This document shows, piece by piece, positions 10,380 through 29,199 of a stretch of DNA of 64,000 bases. The stretch is taken from the NCBI RefSeq assembly GCF_028389875.1, contig NC_084670.1, positions 37,129,333-37,193,332 of the forward strand, given 5' to 3'. Made by a program: the position numbers and the translations under genes. Position 1 is the first letter of the stretch; each line of letters begins with the position of its first letter. The notes beneath the pieces are model-generated. The model saw only the letters and a program-made list of their open reading frames with translations. It did no database searches and had not been told where the DNA came from. Source of the DNA: Rhea pennata. Taxonomy: Eukaryota > Chordata > Aves > Rheiformes > Rheidae.

Positions 10380-11400
10380 AACCAGCCAGCTTCAGCGGCC
10401 AGCTCCCTCCCGCGCCCTGAACGGCCGGACGGCACCTCAGCGAGACGGGGCGGGCCAGGCTCGCCAAGCCCATTCCAGGCCTCCTCCGCGCAGCTCACCA
10501 GGGCTTCAGCCTGACCCGCCAAAGCGCAGCAAGGATGGAGCTCGCACACTGCGCCTCGGCCCCCGACGGCTCCCCGCAGCCCGTCCGGCCTCCAGGCAGG
10601 AAGACTCGCCCAGCCCAAGGAGCCCGGCATGCGCCTCAAGGCCGGCCAGGGCTCCTCGGGGGTGCTGCCGGCTCCCAGCTCCCTCGCAGCCGGAGGGCTA
10701 CCTGGAGAGGCGGCCAGGACGGCGGTGCCGGTCCGCAACTGCCCCCGTGACGGCGCCGCTTCGGGAGCAGCAGCCGCTTCCCGCACAGCGCCGCCGACCC
10801 ACGACAGGCTGCACCGGGCCGGGCCGGGCGCCGCCGCGCAGGCGCATGCGCGGCACCGGCAGCCGGGGCGGGGGCGGGGCCTGCCCGGGGAGGTGCCACG
10901 AGGGGCGTGGCCAGCACAGGCGCTGTGCTGCGGGGCGGAGGGCGGAGAAGAGAGCGACCATTGGCTGCGGTGCCGCTCTCTGATTGGTTCTCTCCCTGGG
11001 GAGGCGGGGCTGGCAGGCTTCCCGCTCGCGGGAGGTGGGGGCAGGGCGCGAAGCTGCTCCGGCCGCGGCGGGATGGTGCTGCGGGGCGGCGCACGGAGCC
11101 GGGCGGCGGCGGCGGCAGCGAGGGCGGGCGGCGAGCACTGGGGCCGGGTGGCAGCGGGAGGTGTGTGTGTGTGTGGGGGGGTGGGTTGCGGCTCGTGGCG
11201 GGGACTGGGCAGCGGCTGGCGGCGCGGCGTCCCGCAGGGACGATGGCTCCTCACTGTTCGCCCTCAAGTGCCTTGAGCACTCGCAGCGCACGAAGTGGCT
11301 GGACACACTGTTCGGCTTCGAGCAGCCAACGGAGCCTGGCGAGCGCACGGGCTGGCTCATCAATATGCACCCAGTAGGACAGGGCCGGGGGGGGGAAGTC
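10380..11400. promoter_or_regulatory. CpG island and POLE promoter region
   Basis: This is the most G+C- and CpG-rich stretch of the window, with several GGGGCGGGG/GGGCGG Sp1-type boxes near 10865-10880, 10930 and 11005, and inverted CCAAT boxes (ATTGG) at about 10961 and 10983. No TATA box precedes exon 1. TATA-less CpG-island promoters with CCAAT boxes are usual for replication genes. In mammals POLE is transcribed head-to-head with PXMP2; I looked for a PXMP2 first exon on the minus strand and did not find one. Confidence 0.7.
11073..11372 (+). pseudogene. POLE: POLE copy 1 exons 1-2
   Basis: Exon 1 (11073-11160) starts at an [13 protein letters not shown], then an alanine/arginine-rich run. 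A very short intron (about 77 bp, GTGTGTG donor) leads to exon 2 (11238-11372), which reads through [16 protein letters not shown] and [12 protein letters not shown] and matches human POLE residues of about 20-70. With the simplest GT donor, exon 1 does not join exon 2 in frame; a donor four bases further into the GT run would. Either the donor is inside the repeat or this is another lesion. Confidence 0.8.
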
Positions 11401-11595
11401 ACCAGCGGGGGGTGTCACCGACAGGCACCCGGTAGGACTAGGGGGGACAACGATGGGGGGGGTCACCGACATGCACCTTGTAGGATGGGGGGCAAATGTC
11501 ACCGACGAGAGGGGGAGGTGTCACCGACAGGCACCCGGTAGGACCTGGGTGTGAGGGGAGGTGTCACCAACAGGCACCCCGTAGGACTGGGGTGG
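11362..11595 (+). repeat. Minisatellite built from the POLE exon 2 splice donor
   Basis: Five units share a GCACCC(A/G)GTAGGAC core; the GTAGGA donor-like sites lie at about 11374, 11432, 11480, 11538 and 11581 (spacing 58, 48, 58, 43). Four of them also share GGTGTCACCGACA-type lead-ins separated by G-runs. The first unit is the real exon 2/intron 2 boundary, so the tandem array has multiplied a splice donor. Confidence 0.85.
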
Positions 11596-11970
11596 GAGGG
11601 GGCGGGGGGGTCGTGTGTCATAACAGTAAACTAGTGGCCCAGGTCCCAGAGACAAGGGCAGGTTTGACTTGAAGGGTCCCCCAGTAAGCTGAGAGGCCTT
11701 ATGACCGACTATCTTCTTGGGTTGGTAGGAGAAAAATACAGCTCCAGTGCTTCTGTTGGTGGTTTTGTCAGAGCTGTTAGAGAAGACCTGAGATGGAAAG
11801 CAGCTGTATCAGTATGGTGGCTCCACTAAGGTTTCTTAGAGGGAGGTTGGTTTGTTATGTGATGAATTATCCCTTCAAGGAGCTGTCATATTTTTCCTGT
11901 TCTTTTTTTGTCCTAAAATTGATCTCTGGAGCCTATTTCACTTCTTCTAAGCCCAAACGGGGGTAAATTT

Positions 11971-12200
11971 TGTGGTAGGCGAAACGGGGCGTTGCGGAAG
12001 ATCACGGGATGTGACGTCATGACGAGGCAGGGCTAAGACAGGAAAAGACAGTGCGAGGGCGTATATAAGGAATTGTAACGACGCAATAAACGCCATTTGC
12101 CGCATCCTCCCTAGGGAGTCAGTGTGGAGTGGCCCAGGGGCGGGCGGGGTTGCGGGCTCCTGACCTCACCCTAACTCTGGGTATTGTTGCGACGGCAACA
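11971..12200 (+). mobile_element. ERV-2 5' LTR
   Basis: It runs from TGTGGTAGGC to ...GGCAACA, about 230 bp, which is short, as in the EAV/ART group. It has a TGACGTCA CRE/ATF-like palindrome near 12012, a TATATAA box at 12062-12068 and an AATAAA signal at 12085-12090 just before a CGCCATTTG segment, the usual R-region landmark of avian alpharetroviruses. Confidence 0.85.
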
Positions 12201-12203
12201 AAG

Positions 12204-12221
12204 TGGAGACCCCGACGTGAT
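12204..12221 (+). promoter_or_regulatory. ERV-2 primer binding site (tRNA-Trp type)
   Basis: TGGAGACCCCGACGTGAT follows the LTR after a three-base gap and differs by one base from the tRNA-Trp primer site used by avian alpharetroviruses. Confidence 0.85.
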
Positions 12222-12264
12222 AGGGGGAGGGTGGTCGCCGGGGCGACGGGGGTGGCGCCAGACG

Positions 12265-14036
12265 ATGGAAGCGGTGATTAAGGTAATTCAAACGTGCGCG
12301 AAGGAATGGGGAACTTCTGTGAAGTCGAGCGCAATTTCGGCGTGTGTTGAACGCCTAATCCAGGAGGGTGCTGTGCAGCGCCCTGCGGACATTCTTATCT
12401 CATCAAATTGCCCTCGGTGCTCCGAGGTGTTAGCAGAGTGGACTATGTCCGGCCACTCGGGAAAAGACCTTAGGGCTTGGGGTGTTGTGCTTACCCTGCT
12501 TCGCCGAGCGCGGGAGGAGCAGGAGACTTGGCAGGCAGCACGGGGCTTGCTGTATGACTCACAGCCGCGAGGCACCCAAACGGGGGACCCCTCGAACTCG
12601 CCGGGGGTATCCAAATCGGTGATGCAAGCGGCTGACAGCGCCGATGAGGACCATTTGTCCCCATTGGAGCCGCAAGTTCTGCCGGTGCAGCCTGTGTCGG
12701 CTGCAGCGCCGCAAACGCGTAATCTTACACCTCCTGGTTAACCTTGGGAGGAGTTGCGAGCCGCCCATTACATTCCGAGCGAGGGAGGATTGCCTCCTGT
12801 CCTGGAAGAGCCTGAGAGTGAGGTAGACGCCTCGCTTCCATCGGCCCCCATCGACAGGTGTCCGGTGGTGCCTGCCGACGAATGGCTACCGGGGTGCTTG
12901 ATTAAACCTAATTGGGGAGCCGAGGGAGCACCGGGAGGAGAGAGGAGCAGGACAGAAGCTGATGCAGACATGCAGAAGTTAACGGAGCAGTTGCGGCGTA
13001 TGCGCGGTCCATCAGCGGCTGCGCACTCGTCTGAGCGACAGGATGTGGGCACAACGAGGGCGGGGGGTGAAGGAGAATGGAAAGAACAACAGGACGTGGG
13101 GAGAGGTGGTAGTCAAGACAACCCAGACAGTCAAGGCCACTCAGAACTTAGCTCAGACTTGCGCAAGGTGCTCGAGGTGCTGCAATGATTGGAGGAAGAA
13201 GTTGGGAGGCAGAAACGTATAGTGCAGCAAGGGGGTGGGAAGCGAAGCAGTGACGCAATCCAGGTGCCCAACTGGGACCTTGTTGCTAAAGATGTGTTGC
13301 TATCTGGTTTGGCCGTCCGCCCGGGAGCAGCAGTACAGATGTTTCCTGCGACTGTAACCACAGCGGGGACGGAGTGGCGGCCTTGGGATGCTAAAGTGAT
13401 TACACCATTGATTAAAACAAAGGCAGAACACGGCCTGAATCACCCGCTCACGCAGGCAATGCTTGATAACCTGTTGGGTGCAGGCCCGGCCACCCCGGCG
13501 GACTGTCGCCAATTAGCGCAGATGATTTTAACACCGACTGAGAATGTCCTGTGGAAAGAGCAGTGGGCGAGTAGGCTACATCAAACGTTGATACAGGCGA
13601 CGCAAGATCCACAGAGCCCCCTCAGGCACTCCACTTTGGGGCGCTTGAAAGGGTCTGATGCAGGGCTAACCGCCCAACAGCAAGCGGCCGGTCTACGGAC
13701 TGCAGAATTGAATGCCACAGCGCGGGCAGCCCGTGAAGCGTTCAATGATCTGCAGCGTTATGTGAAACCCCCCGAACCATGGACACAGGTGAAGCAAGGA
13801 TTAACGGAAAATTTTGCCGATTTTTGCAACCGTTTGCAGGCCTCCCTAGAATCGGCAGCAACCTTGCCGGGGGAGGCCAAGAACGCAATTATGCTGGAGT
13901 GTATTCGTCAGCAGGGCAATGAGCAGACTAAGAGCGCACTGCTCACGGCGCCAAAAGGAGCGTCGATAGGGGCAACCATAAAGCATGTCTTGGAGCATGC
14001 CCAGAATGTGCTGTCCGGAGTAACTTTTCCTCGCAA
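12265..14036 (+). pseudogene. ERV-2 gag, single frame with two nonsense codons
   Basis: The ATG at 12265 opens the matrix domain (MEAVIKVIQTCAKEW). The same frame is interrupted by TAA at 12739-12741 and TGA at 13186-13188 and otherwise runs on. Matrix occupies about 12265-12700, a proline/acid-rich spacer follows to about 13180, and capsid starts near 13260. The capsid includes the major homology region (about 13790-13915: QG..E.F..F..RL, then MLECI). The frame ends shortly after capsid at the pol fusion, with no CCHC nucleocapsid knuckles and no protease. Gag proteins build the virion core; this copy cannot make one because of the stops and missing domains. Confidence 0.85.
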
Positions 14037-15085
14037 ATGCATAGTGCATTTGTGCCCCACTCTAGTGTGCTAGCGGCCATGATAACGAAGATGCGGACGG
14101 CCGCTCTGCGTATGTTCGGTACCGAACCCTCCACTCTCTGGCTCCCATATAAAACCCAGTGCTGGGAGGAGCAATTATGCAACCAGGAAAAAATAGTGCT
14201 AGCTTTAGAAGGATACCCTGGGAAGATACGATGTGGGCCAACGCTCCAAGGTTGGACTCACTTGCGCATTATTCACCCATCCGTGTCAGTCCGGGTACTG
14301 ACGCGACCTCAACCAGGCCTGACAGTCTTTACAGACGCCTCGTCGCAAACGGGCCGAGCGGTAGTAGTATGGCAAGACAAGGGTGAATGGCAGTCTGTTT
14401 CTGCCCAGGATACCGCTCAATCAGTACAATTTTTGGAGGCTAAAGCCATGTGCCTGGCTCTCGACTTACCGTATGAGGGCCATGTAAACATTGTCACAGA
14501 TTCTATGTTTGTCTTTAAGCTCCTGGCCTCCATGGCCACGCCCGGCTGGGCGGGCACGGATATTGCCTGTATGCTTGAGCGCCATCTACAGGATCGCGGA
14601 AGTACTGTGTCCATATTACATGTAAAGAGCCATTCCAATGTCCCTGGATACTACCAAAGGGGTAACGCAGTGGCAGACCAAGCCGCGACGCGGGTGTACA
14701 CCCTTCAGGACGCGCGCGCACTCCATGACCACTTTCACATAGGTGCACATGGACTAGCCAAATCGTGTAACATTTCTATCTCGGACGCCAGAGCAGTGGT
14801 AGCCACCTGCCCATACTGTCAACATAGCCCTTTGTGGGGGGCGGGAGTTAACCCCCGAGGTCTAGAGCCTAACCAGATCTGGCAGACTGACTTTACCTAG
14901 TATGCGCCCTTTCAACCGCAAGCGTGGCTTGCCGTCACCATTGATACGGCCAGCACGTACCTTGTAGCTACCTGTCACCGTAAAGCAACCGCCAAGGCCG
15001 CACAATCTCATTGGGAAACAACCATCGCTGTCTTGGGACTTCCTGAGGTCATCAAAACAGACAATGGATTTCAGGACAGCCTCGT
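14037..15085 (+). pseudogene. ERV-2 pol remnant: RT connection, RNase H and start of integrase
   Basis: After the gag deletion junction the frame 14037-14900 carries the RT connection and an RNase H domain with all four acidic positions visible (FTDAS near 14330, EAKAMCLAL near 14435, VTDSM near 14495, NAVADQAA near 14670). The integrase His/Cys finger follows (H...H near 14730-14750; CPYC near 14810), then the WQTDFT catalytic aspartate. TAG at 14898-14900 interrupts the frame. Reading on, the second catalytic aspartate (KTDNG, about 15055-15068) is present, but the element ends before the catalytic glutamate. Confidence 0.85.
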
Positions 15086-15322
15086 GTCCTCCCCTCACAA
15101 TTGAGGACACTAGTGCCAGAACCTCTTGCGAGCTTCTCTTCTCTGGAAAAGTGTCTGGCTTTGTTGCTCATTCTCGAGTTTCTTTGCAGGGCTGTGAACG
15201 AGAAGTGTCATCCTTCCTCTCCAAGAAGTTTCAAGGGAACATTTCAAAGCTGGAAACTGTCCCCAAAGAAGATTTGGATCTGGTCAGTATTCCTCTGCCT
15301 GCTGTACTATTGAATAACCCTA

Positions 15323-15363
<41 letters not shown>

Positions 15364-15914
15364 TCGAGCTCAAGTGGAGTAGAAAGGGGCTAAGCAGTAA
15401 AGGGAAGCAGTATGCTTACCTTTAATCTTCAAGCACTGTTTGCCTTGCATATCATGAATAGGCTAATTATTGCTTATTGATAGTAATTGCTTATTATAGT
15501 AATAGTAAATAAAATATATGTTCTGCTCCAGCACATAGTCTTTTTCACAGGATGCTCAAGAAACTTCCTGAGCTAGAAATGGTTGGAGATTAAGAGTGTT
15601 GTGGCAGAGGGAAATACTATACATTTACTCTTTCTTGGGTGTGTACTGGTGATTGCGCTTGGAAACAGACAACAAGACAAGATGGCCCTTGTTGTGAACT
15701 GGCATAGCTCACATGTTCTTCGCTGGCTTACGTGCTTGCTAGCATCTCTTCTCGCTCCTAGTCTTTCCATCCAATTACTACCTCTTCTTTGGCCAGTTCT
15801 TCCATGTGTGCCAGTATAATTTGCCTTCCCAACGCTTTCTTACTGTTAGCAGTCTTCCCTTTCCCTCATTACTCTTTTCCACCCTTAGCTGGCACTGTCT
15901 TGTTGCTTTGTAGC
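15086..15914 (+). pseudogene. POLE: POLE copy 1 exon 4 and surrounding intron
   Basis: Exon 4 (15190-15282, TTTGCAG acceptor, GTCAGT donor) reads [15 protein letters not shown] then VPKEDLDL, matching human residues of about 115-145. A (CTTT)n microsatellite lies at 15325-15365 in the next intron. Nothing else coding was seen. Confidence 0.85.
15325..15365 (+). repeat. (CTTT)n microsatellite
   Basis: About ten uninterrupted CTTT units in a POLE intron. Confidence 0.95.
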
Positions 15915-16068
15915 CAAATCACTTGGTGGGTCTTAAGCAGAACTACATTAAGTTATCCTTCCACACGGTGGATGACTTGGTGAAGGTGCGGAAAGAGATC
16001 TCTCCTGCTGTGAGGAAAAACAGTGAGCGAGACCAGGCGAGCGATGTCTATACGTCTATGCTGTCAAG
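15915..16068 (+). pseudogene. POLE: POLE copy 1 exon 5, donor lost
   Basis: It reads [16 protein letters not shown], then [14 protein letters not shown] and SDVYTSMLS, as in the POLE N-terminal domain. The exon should end with a GT donor, but the sequence is TCAAG followed by GAAAGA, so the donor is gone. The following exons of the family (SVLQRGG... to ...LVERPDP, about 80 residues) were not found before 16672. Confidence 0.8.
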
Positions 16069-20322
<4,254 letters not shown>

Positions 20323-20711
20323 GTGAGCGCATGCCTGAAACAATTTCTTTTCTGGGCAAAGAGCTGCATCCTTCCTGCAACAGTGACACATTGGCAATAG
20401 AACTGATTTCTACTGTTTGGATAGTTTTTCACAAGGAAAGTAGGGAAAGTAGTCTCCAAATGCACATCCTTTCTGCAGTACAGCAGTCATAGCTGTTTTT
20501 CCATAGACCAGTTATGGGTAGCCTAAGTGAAGGAGTTGGTTTTGTTTCCTTACTGTGCTCCTTCTTGCCTTGGGCTTCACTACTGCCTGAATAAACGCAT
20601 CATGTTGGGCACCAAATCAAACATTTAAGTTCAATGATGCGGTGATAAGGCCAGCAGCACCCTTTACAGCTCTTCTTTCTACGTCCAGTTTTTGTTGTCT
20701 GTCTTTTACAG

Positions 20712-22275
20712 GTGTTAAGAAAAGGTTCTGGGACACTGTGTGAGGCATTGCTGATGCTTCAGGCCTATCCCGCCAACATCATCTTCCGCAACAAGCAGGA
20801 GCAGGAGTTCAACAAACTTACAGATGATGGCCATGTGCTGGACTTGGAGACGTATGTAGGAGGCCACGTGGAAGCTCTGTAATCTGGGTTTTTTCGCAGT
20901 GACATCCCTTGCTGCTTTAAAATGGTAAGGACACAATCAAGGTGTTGCAATGGAGGCTTTAATATGGTAATGCAATGATGCTCTTCTTTCTGGAGAACAT
21001 GGCAGTAGGGAATAACCCTCCAACTGGAATTACCATCCTCTGTTCTTTTGGGGGATACCCAATAGCAATACCTATTATAAAACTTTGATATCTAATTCAT
21101 GGCTTGAGTGCATGAACCTGCTTAGAGTTTAGGTGGGAAGGGTTGGAGAAGTTGCTCCTCATGACCTCAGGCTGGCTATTGGGTAAAGACAGTGTTACAG
21201 CAACGAGGGTGGTTCATTGCTCTTGTGTGGGTTTGTTTATTGGTTGGTTGAAGGGTTTTTTTGGGGGGGGAGGGGAGGGTTGGTTTTCTTTGAGCCAGTG
21301 GTTGTTGGCAGAGATGGCTCTGTTTTTGTCTCGTCAGGATTATATCTTTGTCCTTCTCCCACTCAAGCCAAGCTTCTTTTGCCCTCTTCATTTGGCCTCT
21401 TTTACCTGTTTCTGATTGGTGCTACTGTCTAGATTGTAAGTTTTAGAGGCTACTTCTCTCTTTGCTGTGTGATACACCACACCTCAGTGCTGTTTATTTT
21501 AGTGGCCTTAATCTCCTAAATGATCTTAAGGGAAAGTGCACTGTGAATTTAGAAGGATCTTAAATCTAACTCCTTGGCCCCTTAGAGCAGTGAGATGTGT
21601 GAGCAGCTGACTACTGGGTCAGCCCCGCCTCATAAGTGTTGCCCTGTGGAACATACATGCAATCTTCTCTTCTTGTTAGCTGCCCTATATAGCGTCCTTT
21701 GCAGGAGAACTCCAAGGGCCGGGGAGCAGCCACCATCTCTTCTCTGCTTTGTGTTTTGCCCTAGTGCGAGTGGTGTAGACTTTTGTGAGCTGTAGAGTTC
21801 TTAGCAGAAAGCCACCGTCCTTCAGTTCTAGAGAGCTCAAGTTGGCTGTGGAGGTCAGGCCAGCTAATTGGCCAACATTATCTGCCTGCTCACATCGGAG
21901 CTGATCAGTGAATGAAGGGGCATTTCGAGATGCCATTCAGCTGACCTGTTTCAGACATCTGCCCTTCAGATGAGATGAACTGCTCTCTACCCATACTGAG
22001 ACATGCTCTGCTAAGCAGTGAGCCCGTTTTCAAATATCCCCGAAGCTACGCTGGAGCATGGATAATCTTGCAGAAGCTGTCACCCCCTGCCACCCTTCCC
22101 TGGGCGGTGTGCGAGGATGGGTGTCGTGCCTAGAAGAGGTCTCAGTATCATTCCTGTATCCTTGCAGAATCCTGCTGCCTTTGACTTCCTGGTGCAGCAT
22201 GTGGAGAAGACGCTCCAGCATGCTGTCGAAGAGGAAGCAGGTTTGCCATTGGATCAAGTCACCAACTTCCAGGAG
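20712..22275 (+). pseudogene. POLE: POLE copy 1 exo-to-pol linker exons, with TAA stop
   Basis: Exon 20712-20924 reads [12 protein letters not shown] and [17 protein letters not shown] as in POLE, then TAA at 20880-20882 replaces the GAA of the ALESG segment. Exon 22168-22275 ([16 protein letters not shown]) follows after a 1.2-kb intron. The corresponding part of copy 2 is beyond the right edge, so it cannot be said whether this stop is shared. Confidence 0.85.
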
Positions 22276-22862
22276 GTCTGTCGTCCTGCCTCAGCCTGCA
22301 GGGCCAGAGGCATGACTGGGCTTTCCAGGGAGAGCAGAACTGTGAGGATGGAGTTGCAGCACGTTTCTTTAGGCAAGCCTGGGTCCTGTGCACATATGTT
22401 GGTGTTGTATAAGAACTTTCTTCAGCTTTGAGTTCTGCTCCATGTACATCTATGCCTGATTTCTCATATTAATGAAGAACTGGCGTAGGCTGGAGGCAAG
22501 GCTGATTTTTGTCATCCTGAATATGTCTGGTGAGACAACACATGTTAAAGATGCCTGTTTAGACTCATTTGATACTCCATGGAGAGAGACAGGAAAAACT
22601 TCTCTGTAGACATTTGCAGTGTAGATGAAACCTACCTTGGAGGTCCAAAAGAAAACCTTAAACAGTGGTGGTTAAAGAAGACTCGCCGCTGCCACTCTTC
22701 TTAATCCTATTCGTTTAGTTCTTCATACTCTTCCTGTGTTCCCCAGAATCAGTGGCAGGTGTCTCTGTGCATGTCGGAAGTAAAGGACCAAATATAGTGC
22801 ATATGTGACTGCATCATTAATTCCTTCTTGTTTGAATTTTACTTCTTTACATCTCCCCGCAG

Positions 22863-27681
<4,819 letters not shown>

Positions 27682-29199
27682 GTAAGAGTTCAAAGCTTGA
27701 AAAATCACCACTTCCCCAGAGTAAGGGATTGAGGGTCCTTTTCCCTGACTACATTTGAGGCGTGTTAGTCCTTGCCCCGTGTTGCCAGTCCTCTGGAGCT
27801 GGCAGCATGTTTGGTTTGCTTGTTGCTGCATACCACTGAGATCATGCTGTCTTTAAACGGCAAGTTCCTTGCATGAGATCAGTCTTTGAATCCAGCTATG
27901 CCCTGGCCTTAATTGACACACTCTGACAGTAAATTTCTGAAGATAATAGTAAAACAGCACTTCTCAAACTTCCTGATTAGTCATGGTCTCCCTGTTTGGT
28001 TTTGAGGTGCACAGGCAAACTTTGATTTTTCTTTCTATATTTTCTCTTTAAATTCACTAATCTCTGTCTGTCCCTCTCAAATTTACAGACCTCTAGTAAC
28101 ACTTTTCCCACAGGTTTCCACTTTAATCCCCATCTAGGGGAAGGAATGGATCTTGCCAGTGCCATCATGTTCTAGAAAAGCAATTGCACTTGACTTCACT
28201 GACTTTCTCCTGCCGCCTCCTTAAATACGAGCACGAGCAATCACGAGAGGACTGCCCACAGACCTGGGTCTGGGTTCAAAAAATACTGTCACTGTCCTCT
28301 AGCACTCCCTGCTCTTACAAGACTATGTTTGTTTCTGCTTGAATGTCTCTGTTGGATGAACTCCAGCATCCACTGTGAGTGCCTTTGCATGCCAAGGGAG
28401 TCTGTCGCAGAAGTCAAGATGATGTCAAGCACTGAATGAACTCTGTTCATGGGAGTCTTATCTCAGAGGCCCTTGATTTTTTTTCTGTGATATTTGGGGA
28501 TGTCAGCAAGTGCACTTATTTCTTGTTTGCTCTCAAAGTGAAAAGAGCAGTAGTGTGGAGTTGGCTGGCAGGAACCCCTGCCAGCTGAGGAAGAAAAGAC
28601 TGCCTGGAGGAGGGGTGAGAAAGTAATGTATGCTTGAGTCTCACCTCTGTTCCACTGAAGCTTCCTGTGATGGTTGTATTGAGCCATACAAATAATTGAA
28701 AGGTATGTGAAATCCAAGAAACACAACAGAAAAAAAGAGGACAGTGTGTTGTCATAGTTGTTTGAATAGCGATGTCCAGTTTCCTCTGAGTCCATTTTGC
28801 CAGCATCCCCTCGTGTTTTCCAAACAAAGCTTGATTCTCCTCTATAAGGCTTTTCCTAGTACCTCACTCCATTTCTCTACTCCTCTCACCCTGACTCTCA
28901 CTTCTTGCCCTTTATTTGTGTGCATTTAAGAACATTTTGCCAATTAGTATTGGCAAGTTGGGGGCAGAGGATGATGTGCTTTTGCAGCTGGAGTTGAAGT
29001 AGTTCATAATGTTACTGCCTCTAGCTGTGTAAATATGCCTAGATCCTGCTAGTACAGAGCCCTACAGCTTGGATGAACTTACCTGGTGGCTGCCTGGTTT
29101 GGCAATACTAGAAGTACTTTGGCAGGAGGGTAGTAAGCAGCATCCTGGGAGAAGTGTTCCTTGGCATAGACCAGGTTTTGCACAAGCTCTATATCCTAG
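27682..29199. other. POLE copy 1 intron
   Basis: A 1.5-kb intron between the polymerase-domain exon ending KLKKR and the exon starting YAVFSEDG. No repeat family or gene was recognised; the same sequence is present in copy 2. Confidence 0.7.

Larger units (their letters stand above)
11971..15085 (+). mobile_element. ERV-2: truncated alpharetrovirus-type provirus (EAV/ART-like)
   Basis: A 5' LTR, primer binding site, gag and a fused remnant of pol lie in transcriptional sense with POLE copy 1, between exon 2 and exon 4. Nucleocapsid, protease and most of reverse transcriptase are deleted. The element stops inside the integrase core at about 15085, and POLE intron sequence follows. There is no env and no 3' LTR, so target-site duplications cannot be checked. 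POLE exon 3 is missing from the interval occupied by the provirus. Confidence 0.85.

Noticed and set aside
10380-10980. Possible PXMP2 first exon on the minus strand (head-to-head with POLE as in mammals)
   Set aside because: None of the minus-strand frames resembles the peroxisomal membrane protein N-terminus.
10328-11254. 308-codon minus-strand open frame across the CpG island
   Set aside because: Proline/alanine/arginine-rich composition typical of a CpG island read in any frame; no domain, and it overlaps the POLE promoter and first exons.
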